Shown here in pieces: positions 1 to 6,778 of a DNA stretch of 9,998 nt. The notes under the pieces were generated by a model. That model saw nothing but the letters and a program-made list of their open reading frames with translations. It made no database searches and had not been told where the DNA came from. Position 1 is the first letter of the stretch. Every line of letters starts with the position of its first letter. A program made the translations under genes and the position numbers. The stretch covers positions 1 through 9,998 of the forward strand of contig SKMI01000278.1 in NCBI GenBank assembly GCA_007121115.1, written 5' to 3'. Origin of the DNA: Paracoccaceae bacterium (lineage in GTDB: Bacteria > Pseudomonadota > Alphaproteobacteria > Rhodobacterales > Rhodobacteraceae).

Positions 1-503
1 ACCGAGACCAGATCGCCCGAGGCCAGATAACCGAGCCCCGTCACCGCGTCGGCGTGGCCTTGCGTCTCCCGGTTCCCACCGCTCTCGGTGTCCAGCTGCG
101 TGATGGTCCCGTCCCGAAACCCCGCCGCCAGCGTCCCCCCATCGGGCGACAGCGCCAGCGAAGCGATCGCGGACATGCCCGGGTCGGTGGCCAGATCCGG
201 CACCCGGGCCTCCGCGCGCCAGACCGCGATGCGCCCGTCCTGCCCGGCAGTGGCGAAGCGTCCATCCGGCATCAGCGCCACGCCGGTCACGTTGCCCTCG
301 TGGAACCGCGTGACCGTCTGCGCCGCGCCCGAGCCCATGTCCCACAGGATCGCGCGGGTGTCGAAGCCGCCCGAAAGCGCCCGGTCTCCGTCCAGGGCCA
401 GTGCGCCCACCGGCCCGCCATGGCCCAGCAGGTCCTGCGCTACCGCAGGCACGCCAGTTACCAGCCCGGCGGCCAGGGTCAGGACAGACAGGCGCAAGCG
501 CAC
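1..503 (-). CDS. Exported WD40-repeat protein, N-terminal part (truncated by the window edge)
   Basis: The 167 visible residues open with a signal peptide: a basic start (MRLRLS), a hydrophobic core and a likely AVA-Q cleavage site near residue 22. Degenerate WD40 blades follow. One begins with GHGGPV and ends AILWD, the next ends IAVWR, and a third ends ITQLD; each carries a PDG-type turn. A periplasmic beta-propeller is therefore expected. No enzyme motif is visible. In related bacteria, propellers of this kind may continue into a C-terminal c-type cytochrome domain, but that part lies outside the window, so this is only a possibility. I chose the GTG at 501-503 because it gives a complete signal peptide and sits 7 bases after the stop of the preceding 51-codon gene. 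The SD is weak, so translational coupling is likely. The WD40 call is good; partners and function are unknown. Confidence 0.75.
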   Translation of the reverse strand, partial: MRLRLSVLTLAAGLVTGVPAVAQDLLGHGGPVGALALDGDRALSGGFDTRAILWDMGSGAAQTVTRFHEGNVTGVALMPDGRFATAGQDGRIAVWRAEARVPDLATDPGMSAIASLALSPDGGTLAAGFRDGTITQLDTESGGNRETQGHADAVTGLGYLASGDLVS

Positions 504-510
504 GCGGATA

Positions 511-666
511 TCAGTTGCCGATCAGGTTGCTGCCCGGATCGCTGACCCGCGCGCCTTCGGTGGTGAAGGCCGTATGGCTGGGCTGCTGATACGAGCCGTC
601 CAGCACGAAGGCCGCGCCGATGGCCAGCGCCACGGCGAAGACAACGGCGGCAAGGAATGCTTTCAT
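511..666 (-). CDS. 51-residue single-span membrane peptide, unknown function
   Basis: This small protein starts with a hydrophobic helix (about residues 3-21, rich in Ala, Val and Phe) that is either an uncleaved anchor or a signal peptide. About 30 polar residues follow, ending in RVSDPGSNLIGN. A good SD (GAGGAG) lies 9-10 bases before the ATG at 664-666, and the frame stays open until TGA at 511-513. The gene sits 13 bases after the mrp stop and 7 bases before the WD40 gene, so the three are almost certainly co-transcribed. With the helix N-terminal and only one basic residue before it, the tail probably faces the periplasm, next to the exported WD40 protein. I recognise no named family. 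It could be a small subunit or membrane tether for the FDH or the WD40 protein. The coding call rests on the SD, the packing and the composition. Confidence 0.7.
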   Translation of the reverse strand: MKAFLAAVVFAVALAIGAAFVLDGSYQQPSHTAFTTEGARVSDPGSNLIGN

Positions 667-679
667 CTGGGGTCTCCTC

Positions 680-1792
680 TCATCGGGGGGCGCGGGCGGC
701 GTTCGGCGCCGCGCGCGCGTCAAGCCCGGCGCGCAGGCGCCCGGCAATCTGGTCAAACATCGCAGCCACGGGTCCGTCGGGGTCGCGCACCAGCAACGGG
801 CGGCCGCTGTCCGAGGCCGCGCGCAATTCCATGGTCAGCGGCACCGCGCCCAGGAAGGGCACGCCCAGTCGCGCGGCCTCGGCCTCGGCCCCGCCGTCGC
901 CGAAGATCGCGTGGCGGCTGCCGCAATCGGGGCAGATGAAATGGGCCATGTTCTCGATCAGCCCCAGGATCGGAACATCGACCTTGCCGAACATGGTGAT
1001 CCCGCGTCGCGCGTCGATCAGCGACAGATCCTGCGGGGTGGAAACGATCACAGCGCCCGCCAGCCGTGTGCCCTGCGCCAGCGCCAGTTGCGCGTCACCG
1101 GTGCCCGGCGGCATGTCCACCACCAGCACATCCAGCGCGCCCCAGTCGACATCGGCCATCATCTGGGTGATCGCCGACATGATCATCGGCCCGCGCCAGA
1201 CCATCGCCGTTTCCGGGTCCACCAGCACGCCCATGGACATGGCCGCCAGCCCGTGCGCCTGCATCGGTTTCAGCTTGCGCCCCGGCCCGGCGGCGGGCCG
1301 TCCGTGCAGGCCCAGCAGCGTGGGCAGCGAAGGGCCGTAGATATCGGCGTCCAGCACGCCCACCTTCAGCCCCTGCCCCCGCAGGGCGAGAGCCAGATTG
1401 ACGGCGGTGGTGGACTTGCCCACCCCGCCCTTGCCCGAGGCGACGGCGATTACATGCCCCACCCCCGCCAGCGGGTCCGGTTTCTGACTTTGGGTGCCCG
1501 GCTTCAGACTGGGCGGCGCCTTGGCTTGGGGCTTCGCCCCGGCGGCTTCGGCGGTCAGCACCACCAGCACGCGCTCCACCCCCGGCAGGGCGCGCAGATG
1601 CGCCTCGGCCCTTGCGCGCAGGGGTTCCAGCGCGGCGGCCTGATCCGCAGGCGTCTGGATCGCCAGGCTGACGCGCCCGCCTTCGACGCTAAGCCCCGCC
1701 ACCCGGCCCGAAGCGCCCAGCGGCACCCCGTCGGGCAGCATCAGCGCGTCCAGCGCCTGCAGGATTCGGTCACGGTCCAGTCCGGCGGTCAT
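680..1792 (-). CDS. mrp: Mrp/ApbC/NBP35-family Fe-S cluster carrier ATPase
   Basis: This 370-residue cytoplasmic P-loop protein has the full Mrp architecture. An N-terminal MIP18/DUF59-like domain (about 1-85) is followed by a Pro/Lys/Gln linker and then the ATPase domain. The deviant Walker A motif GKGGVGKST is at 120-128, DADIYGPSLP at 148-157 and VVDMPPGTGD at 224-233. CPDC at 287-290 is the CxxC that lets dimers hold a bridging [4Fe-4S] cluster. The family transfers Fe-S clusters to apo-targets. Lying directly after the FDH genes, its likely clients are FdhA and FdhB, which together need five clusters; that assignment is inferred from position. The length is normal. The ATG at 1790-1792 begins a proper DUF59-like domain, although its SD is poor. 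The gene is separated from the cytochrome b gene by a 94-base spacer with a strong hairpin, so its level may be set separately from the structural subunits. Confidence 0.95.
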   Translation of the reverse strand: MTAGLDRDRILQALDALMLPDGVPLGASGRVAGLSVEGGRVSLAIQTPADQAAALEPLRARAEAHLRALPGVERVLVVLTAEAAGAKPQAKAPPSLKPGTQSQKPDPLAGVGHVIAVASGKGGVGKSTTAVNLALALRGQGLKVGVLDADIYGPSLPTLLGLHGRPAAGPGRKLKPMQAHGLAAMSMGVLVDPETAMVWRGPMIMSAITQMMADVDWGALDVLVVDMPPGTGDAQLALAQGTRLAGAVIVSTPQDLSLIDARRGITMFGKVDVPILGLIENMAHFICPDCGSRHAIFGDGGAEAEAARLGVPFLGAVPLTMELRAASDSGRPLLVRDPDGPVAAMFDQIAGRLRAGLDARAAPNAARAPR

Positions 1793-1821
1793 CGGCGTTC
1801 ATCAGTCCGAAACGGGTTTCA

Positions 1822-1859
1822 GGGCTGACACAGCCCGGCCCCTTCCAGGAACCGGGCTG
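1822..1859 (-). promoter_or_regulatory. Two overlapping, mutually exclusive RNA hairpins (intercistronic attenuator or stability element)
   Basis: In the minus-strand transcript, bases 1859-1847 pair with 1843-1831. This makes a 13-base-pair stem with a three-base loop; two of the pairs are U·G wobbles. On the plus strand those two positions become C-A mismatches, so the full stem exists only in the sense RNA. The 3' arm overlaps a second hairpin (GGGCTG, loop TGT, CAGCCC; 1836-1822), so only one of the two can form. No U tract follows, which argues against a classical intrinsic terminator. It lies between the cytochrome b stop and the mrp start. It may protect the fdh mRNA 3' end or reduce read-through into mrp. 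The pairing is read directly; the function is inferred. Confidence 0.5.
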
Positions 1860-1886
1860 CGCACTCAGTCGGTCGCCAGTGGCGGT

Positions 1887-2894
1887 TCACTCGGCCGGTG
1901 TCTGCTGCACCTGCGCGGTGTTGCGCGCCTGCGTGGACTTCACTTCCTCGACCCAGAGCGAGTGGTGCTCCTTGGCCCAGTTCTCGTCCACCTCGCCCGA
2001 ACCCATGGCATCGAACGCGCCCTCCATACCGACCGAGCCGATGTAGATATGCGCGATCACCAGCGCCGACAGCGCCGCTGCGACAAGGGCATGCAGGATC
2101 TGGTAGAACTGCCAGTCCGCGGCCGAGGCCACCTCGCCCGGGAACAGAAGCATGATCCCGGTCCAAGACAACAGCGCGCCGCCGATGATCACCGACCAGA
2201 AGATCAACTTCTGCCCGGCGTTGAACTTGCGTGCGGGTGGGTGGACACCCTTCTTGAGAAGACCGCCGCCCATCTTGAGCCACTGCCAGTCCAGCCGGTT
2301 CGGCACATTGTGGATCACCCAGAGCAGGAAGATCAGCACCAGCGAGGCCATGAACGGCCAGGCCAGATAGTTGTGCGCCACCTTGCCCCAGGCCGAGAGC
2401 GTGCCGAAGGCGCCTTCGCCAATGATCGGCCGGATCACCGATTTGCCGATTATCAGATTGAGCCCCGTCAGCGCCAGGATGATGAAGGTGCTGGCCAGAG
2501 TCCAGTGCGCGAAGCGTTCCACCGCGTTGAATCGCAGGATCTTGCGCCCCGAGAAGCCACCGTCGATGCGGATCTTGCCCCGGAACATGTAGAACAGCGC
2601 CAGCAGCACCACCATGCCCACCACGGCGACGATCGACAGCGTGTGCAGGGTCTGCCCCTGCAGCGCCGCCCAGCCTTTGTTGTCGGGGACGATCAGGTTG
2701 CCCGAGGCCTGATCCGGGATGGTGACGCGCCCGCTGACGGTGCCGCCAGCGCCCAGCGCCTCGAACATCGCGTCCTCGTTCACCGAGCTTTCGCGCGGGT
2801 TGACCTGCGCCTCGGCCGCCATGGGCAGCACCAGCGTGATCAGCGCCAGCGCCGCCAGCGCAGCGGCCAGCCGTGATAGGAATGTTCTGGTCAT
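1887..2894 (-). CDS. fdhC: Formate dehydrogenase gamma subunit, cytochrome b
   Basis: This is the 335-residue membrane cytochrome b of a respiratory FDH (FdoI/FdnI-like; also called FdhC). It takes electrons from FdhB and reduces quinone. Residues 1-29 form a signal peptide (ending AEA-Q). A roughly 55-residue periplasmic stretch then leads to membrane spans at about 86-104, 132-150, 176-194, 230-250 and 268-286. Candidate heme ligands are H130 (in RFNAVERFAHW), H174, H268 and H282. H268 and H282 are 14 residues apart, the same spacing as the heme ligands H155/H169 of E. coli FdnI. The long N-terminal extension is absent from FdnI but typical of the longer FDH gamma group. The charged C-terminal tail (about 300-335) is probably cytoplasmic. 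The ATG at 2892-2894 follows a GGGGGGAAG SD and lies 12 bases after the fdhB stop, so it is coupled to fdhB. Confidence 0.95.
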   Translation of the reverse strand: MTRTFLSRLAAALAALALITLVLPMAAEAQVNPRESSVNEDAMFEALGAGGTVSGRVTIPDQASGNLIVPDNKGWAALQGQTLHTLSIVAVVGMVVLLALFYMFRGKIRIDGGFSGRKILRFNAVERFAHWTLASTFIILALTGLNLIIGKSVIRPIIGEGAFGTLSAWGKVAHNYLAWPFMASLVLIFLLWVIHNVPNRLDWQWLKMGGGLLKKGVHPPARKFNAGQKLIFWSVIIGGALLSWTGIMLLFPGEVASAADWQFYQILHALVAAALSALVIAHIYIGSVGMEGAFDAMGSGEVDENWAKEHHSLWVEEVKSTQARNTAQVQQTPAE

Positions 2895-2906
2895 GGTCTT
2901 CCCCCC

Positions 2907-3503
2907 TCAGACCGTCACGGTTTCGCCGTAAGCCGTGCGCCAGCCCCAGGCGCCCGAGCCGTAGCCGCGCGTGACCACCCGCTCGCGGTAGATTTCGGCG
3001 ATGATGTCGCCGTCACCGGCCAGCAGCGACTTGGTGGAACACATCTCGGCGCAGAGCGGAAGCTTGCCCTCGGCCAGACGATTGGAGCCATACTTGACGT
3101 ATTCGGCCTGGCTCATGTCCGTCTCGGGCCCGCCGGAGCAGTAGGTGCACTTGTCCATCTTGCCCCGGGTGCCGAAGTTCGCCGTTCGCGGGAACTGCGG
3201 CGCGCCGAAGGGGCAGGCATAGGAGCAGTAACCGCAGCCGATGCAGGTGTCCTTGTTGTGCAGCACGACGGCGTCGGCGGTGGTGTAGAAGCAATCCACC
3301 GGGCAGACGGCGGCGCAGGGCGCATCGTCGCAGTGCATGCAGGCCATGGAGACCGAGCGCTCGCCCGGCAGCCCGTCATTGATGGTCACCACCCGGCGCC
3401 GGTTGATGCCCCAGGGCACCTCGTGCTCGTTCTTGCAGGCGGTCACACAGGCCTGACATTCGATGCAGCGGTCGGCATCGCAAAGGAATTTCATCCGTGC
3501 CAT
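2907..3503 (-). CDS. fdhB: Formate dehydrogenase beta subunit, four [4Fe-4S] ferredoxin
   Basis: This 198-residue electron-transfer subunit links the active-site subunit to the membrane cytochrome. Four [4Fe-4S] motifs are visible. Motif 1 is C13-C16-C19-C23, motif 2 is C55-C58-C63-C67 and motif 3 is C87-C90-C93-C97. Motif 4 is split: C119/C122 and C151/C155. This is the usual FdhB/FdnH/NrfC-like wiring. It has no signal peptide, as expected for a partner carried through the Tat system with FdhA. Unlike E. coli FdnH it stops soon after the last cluster (TAYGETVTV) and lacks the C-terminal membrane helix, so membrane attachment must rely on the cytochrome b. The SD AGGGAGGA overlaps the fdhA stop codon and sits 8 bases before the ATG at 3501-3503, which favours this start over Met4. 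The gap to fdhA is 15 bases. Confidence 0.96.
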   Translation of the reverse strand: MARMKFLCDADRCIECQACVTACKNEHEVPWGINRRRVVTINDGLPGERSVSMACMHCDDAPCAAVCPVDCFYTTADAVVLHNKDTCIGCGYCSYACPFGAPQFPRTANFGTRGKMDKCTYCSGGPETDMSQAEYVKYGSNRLAEGKLPLCAEMCSTKSLLAGDGDIIAEIYRERVVTRGYGSGAWGWRTAYGETVTV

Positions 3504-3518
3504 TTGTTCAATCCTCCC

Positions 3519-6488
3519 TTATGCCGCCGCGATCTGGACAAGCGTGACCTTGCCCTCGTGCATGCCGGTCACCGGGTCATAGCCATAAGTCGTGACGGTG
3601 TTGACGGATTCGCCCAGGACGATCGGATCGGTCCCTTCCGGGTAATTCCCGCGCTGATCCTCGCCCTGGAACCACCCGGCGAAGTGGAAGGGCATGAACG
3701 CGAGGCCCGAATTCACCCGCTCGGTCACCAGCGCCTTGACGCGGGTGCGCGAGCCGCCTTCGGCCCCCGTCACCCAGACCCAGCCGCCATCGACGATGCC
3801 GCGGGCCTCCGCGTCCGCCGGGTTGATCTCGACGAACATGTCCTGCTTGAGTTCCGCCAGCCACGGGTTCGAGCGGGTTTCCTCGCCGCCCCCCTCGTAT
3901 TCGACCAGACGGCCCGAGGTGAGGATGATCGGAAACTCCTGCGCCACGCCGCGATCCACCGCATCCTGCTGCACCACCGCGCCGATGTTCGGCACACGGT
4001 GCTGGCGGCGGTCCGGGTTGGTGGGGTAGCTGGCCACCAGATCGGGCCGTGCGGTGTAGATCGGCTCGCGGTGCACCGGGATCGGGTCCGGCAGGTTCCA
4101 GGCCACGGCGCGGGCCTTGCCGTTGCCGTAGGGCACGCAGCCGTGCTGCAGCGCCACCCGCTGGATCCCGCCCGACAGATCGAGCGACCAGCTCACGCCG
4201 TCCATGGCCTCTTCGTCACCGCCAGCGACCTGCAGGATCGTGGCCAGTTCGTCCTCGGTGAGGTCGGCATCCCAGCCAAGCTCCCTGAGAACGCCATAGG
4301 TGAACTGCGGATAGCCGTCCTCGATCTCGGACCCCACGGGCCAGGAGCCTTCTGCCAGCAGCGTCTCGCCGTCGCGCTCCAGCCCGAAGCGCGGACGGAA
4401 CGCGCCGCCGCCCTCCATCGGGTGCAGGTTGGTGTTGTAGAGGATATGGCTGCCCGGATGCCGAAGCTCCGCAGTGCCCCAGCACGGCCAGGGCAGACCG
4501 TAATAGTCGCCCTTGACCTCGTCCGGTGCATCGGGCTTCGCGCGCAGCGTCACCAGGTCGAAATGCTCCTGATGCTGCATGTGCAGCTTCAAGCGCTCGG
4601 GCGACTGACCGGTGTAGCCGATGGACCACGACCCGCGATTGATCTCGCGCAGGATGGATTCGGCGGTCGGCTCCATGCCGAACTTGCCCTCGACCATCTC
4701 GTAGTTCTTGAACATCTCGTCGGCGAAGCCCAGACGCTCGGACAGCGCATGGATCACCGCGTAGTCGTTGTCGGATTCGAAGATCGGCTCCACGATCTTC
4801 TCGCCCCACTGGATCGAGCGGTTGGACGCCGTGCGGCTCCCCGAGACCTCGAACTGCGTGCAGATCGGCAGCAGATAGGTGTTGTCGGACCGCGAATGCA
4901 GCGCCGCAAAGGTGGTCGGATGCGGGTCGGCAACCACCAGCAGGTCCAGTTCGTTCATGCCGCGCTGCGCGTCGATCATGCGCGGCACCGTGTTGCCGCC
5001 ATGGCCGAAGACCACCATCGCCTTGATGTTGTCGCGCTGGTCTACCTCGTCGGCATCGAGCGTCACCGCATCGAACCAGCGGGTCGAGGTGATGCCCGGG
5101 ATGCCCATGTTCTGCTCGGCCGTGCGCGCATCGCGCCCGCCCTTGGCCGGGACGGCGTCAAAGCGGTTGACGAAGTAGTCATAGGGCACGTCCCAGACCC
5201 GCGACCAGTGTCGCCATGCGCCCTCGCCCAGCCCGTAGTAGCAAGGCAGGTTGCCCACATCGAGGCCGAAGTCCGTGGCGCCCTGCACGTTGCAGTGGCC
5301 GCGGAAGATGTTGGCGCCGGTGCCTTCATGGCCCACGTTGCCAGTGGCCAGCAGCAGCAGGTTGTAGGCGCGCACGTTCGCCGTGCCCACGGTGTGCTGC
5401 GTGCCGCCCATGCACCAGATGAATGTCGAGGGGCGTTCCTTGGCGAATTTCTCGGCCACGCGCTTGATCGTCTCGCCATCGACCCCCGTGATGTCCTCGA
5501 CCAGCTCGGGGGTGTAGTCCTTCACGACCTCGCGGACCTGATCCATCCCCCAGACACGCTGGGCGATGTATTCGCTGTCCTCCCAGCCGTTCTCGAAGAT
5601 ATGCCAGAGCATCCCGTGGATCACGGCGATATCGGTGCCGGGGCGGAAGCGGACGTATTCCGTCGCATGGGCCGCCGTACGGGTGAAGCGCGGGTCCAGA
5701 ACGATCACGTTGGCGTTCTGGGTCTCCTTGCCTTCAAGGATATGCTGCATCGACACCGGGTGCGCCTCGGCCGCGTTTGATCCCATGAAGATCACGGTCT
5801 TGGCATTTCGGATATCGTTGTAGCTGTTGGTCTGGGCGCCGTAGCCCCAGGTGTTGGCCACGCCCGCCACGGTGGTGGAGTGGCAGATGCGCGCCTGATG
5901 GTCCACATTGTTGGTGCCCCAGAATGCGGCGAACTTGCGGAACAGATACGCGCCTTCGTTCGAGAACTTGGCCGAGCCCAGCAGATAGACCGAGTCCGCG
6001 CCGGAATTCTCGCGGATGTCCAGCATCTTCTCGCCGATCTCGTCGATCGCCTGCTCCCAGGTGATGCGCTGCCACTCGCCGCCGACCTTCTTCATCGGAT
6101 ACTTGATCCGGCGGTCGCCGTGGACCAGTTCGCGCACCGAGGCGCCCTTGGCGCAATGCGTGCCGCGGTTGATGGGGCTGTACCAGCCGGGCTCCTGCCC
6201 GACCCAGACGCCGTTCTGCACCTCGGCCTTGACCGTGCAGCCCACCGAGCAGTGGGTACAGATGTTGGTCTTGATCTCCACCGGCGCGCTGCGGTCGGTG
6301 AAGCCCGACGCCTCGGCCCGCCGGGTCAGCCCGGCGCCCACGGTACCAATGGCAGCCAGACCGCCCACAGCCAGCCCCGAGGCGCGCAGGAAGCTGCGCC
6401 GGTCCAGGGGCTTCGCGGCCACGCCTGCGGCCATCTGCGACAGACGGCCCGAGGCCGCCGCTTCACGGGTTCTGCGTTTGACAAGCAT
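3519..6488 (-). CDS. fdhA: Formate dehydrogenase alpha (catalytic) subunit, Tat-exported, Cys-type
   Basis: This 989-residue molybdopterin oxidoreductase oxidises formate to CO2 at a bis-MGD Mo or W centre. The N-terminus carries a Tat signal: RRSFLRAS with the twin Arg at 30-31, a hydrophobic stretch, and likely cleavage after AEA near residue 60. The [4Fe-4S] ligands are C77, C80, C84 and C112, with the conserved Lys at 114 (HCAKG). The active-site motif RICHS places Cys202 (TGC) where E. coli FdnG has Sec196, followed by the conserved His203. The C-terminal dinucleotide-binding domain spans about 850-985 (SGRLVEYEGGG, MPFHFAGW). The length is close to FdnG (1015). I chose the ATG at 6486-6488: its SD GGGGAG is 7 bases upstream and it overlaps the previous stop as TGATG. 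A GTG directly before it would put the SD only 4 bases away. With FdhB and FdhC it forms a periplasmic, quinone-linked complex. Whether it uses Mo or W cannot be told. Confidence 0.97.
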   Translation of the reverse strand: MLVKRRTREAAASGRLSQMAAGVAAKPLDRRSFLRASGLAVGGLAAIGTVGAGLTRRAEASGFTDRSAPVEIKTNICTHCSVGCTVKAEVQNGVWVGQEPGWYSPINRGTHCAKGASVRELVHGDRRIKYPMKKVGGEWQRITWEQAIDEIGEKMLDIRENSGADSVYLLGSAKFSNEGAYLFRKFAAFWGTNNVDHQARICHSTTVAGVANTWGYGAQTNSYNDIRNAKTVIFMGSNAAEAHPVSMQHILEGKETQNANVIVLDPRFTRTAAHATEYVRFRPGTDIAVIHGMLWHIFENGWEDSEYIAQRVWGMDQVREVVKDYTPELVEDITGVDGETIKRVAEKFAKERPSTFIWCMGGTQHTVGTANVRAYNLLLLATGNVGHEGTGANIFRGHCNVQGATDFGLDVGNLPCYYGLGEGAWRHWSRVWDVPYDYFVNRFDAVPAKGGRDARTAEQNMGIPGITSTRWFDAVTLDADEVDQRDNIKAMVVFGHGGNTVPRMIDAQRGMNELDLLVVADPHPTTFAALHSRSDNTYLLPICTQFEVSGSRTASNRSIQWGEKIVEPIFESDNDYAVIHALSERLGFADEMFKNYEMVEGKFGMEPTAESILREINRGSWSIGYTGQSPERLKLHMQHQEHFDLVTLRAKPDAPDEVKGDYYGLPWPCWGTAELRHPGSHILYNTNLHPMEGGGAFRPRFGLERDGETLLAEGSWPVGSEIEDGYPQFTYGVLRELGWDADLTEDELATILQVAGGDEEAMDGVSWSLDLSGGIQRVALQHGCVPYGNGKARAVAWNLPDPIPVHREPIYTARPDLVASYPTNPDRRQHRVPNIGAVVQQDAVDRGVAQEFPIILTSGRLVEYEGGGEETRSNPWLAELKQDMFVEINPADAEARGIVDGGWVWVTGAEGGSRTRVKALVTERVNSGLAFMPFHFAGWFQGEDQRGNYPEGTDPIVLGESVNTVTTYGYDPVTGMHEGKVTLVQIAAA

Positions 6489-6712
6489 CACTCATCTCCC
6501 CGGACGTAGTAGCGGTTCGTGCGATAGAAGTTTTCCACATGCTCGGTGACCTGGTAGCGCGCGCGCTTGCGGTCATCGCCGGTCTGGGCGAAGGCAGGGG
6601 TCGCCCGCCCCCCGGTCAGCGCGGTGGCGCCCGCGGCACCCGCCGCCGCCACGCCAAAGAACGCCCGGCGGCTCAGCCCGGGATTGGCCCGCTTTTCACT
6701 TGGTTTCGACAT
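6488..6712 (-). CDS. Small Tat-signal protein of the formate dehydrogenase region (TIGR02811 type)
   Basis: This 74-residue protein is mostly Tat signal: LSRRAFFGVAAAG at 13-25 with the twin Arg at 15-16, an Ala/Gly-rich core, and likely cleavage at AFA-Q near residue 42. The mature part is only about 32 residues and ends in a conserved-looking EHVENFYRTNRYYVRG stretch. It matches the 'formate dehydrogenase region TAT target' family, called FdhX in some annotations, which is found just before the catalytic subunit gene. The role is not settled: it may be a small subunit of the complex or an escort during export. The start at 6710-6712 has a GGGAGGA SD. Its TGA shares one base with the fdhA ATG, implying tight translational coupling and possibly fixed stoichiometry with FdhA. 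Confidence 0.88.
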   Translation of the reverse strand: MSKPSEKRANPGLSRRAFFGVAAAGAAGATALTGGRATPAFAQTGDDRKRARYQVTEHVENFYRTNRYYVRGDE

Positions 6713-6778
6713 CCTGCAATCCTCCCGCAGTTGCCGGATACGCTGCTCCCGGGCGCATCCGAAGGTTCTGGTCACACG

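Noticed and set aside
620..1828. 402-codon open frame on the plus strand
   Set aside because: It is antisense to mrp, which has complete Walker and CPDC motifs. Its composition is typical of a GC-skewed shadow frame.
1822..1859. Classical Rho-independent terminator
   Set aside because: The hairpin is strong but lacks a following U tract, so it is described as an attenuator or stability element instead.
3258..5780. 840-codon open frame on the plus strand
   Set aside because: It lies antisense to fdhA and fdhB, whose motifs are intact throughout. Its translation is His/Arg/Ala-rich with no domain, as expected for a shadow frame in GC-rich DNA.
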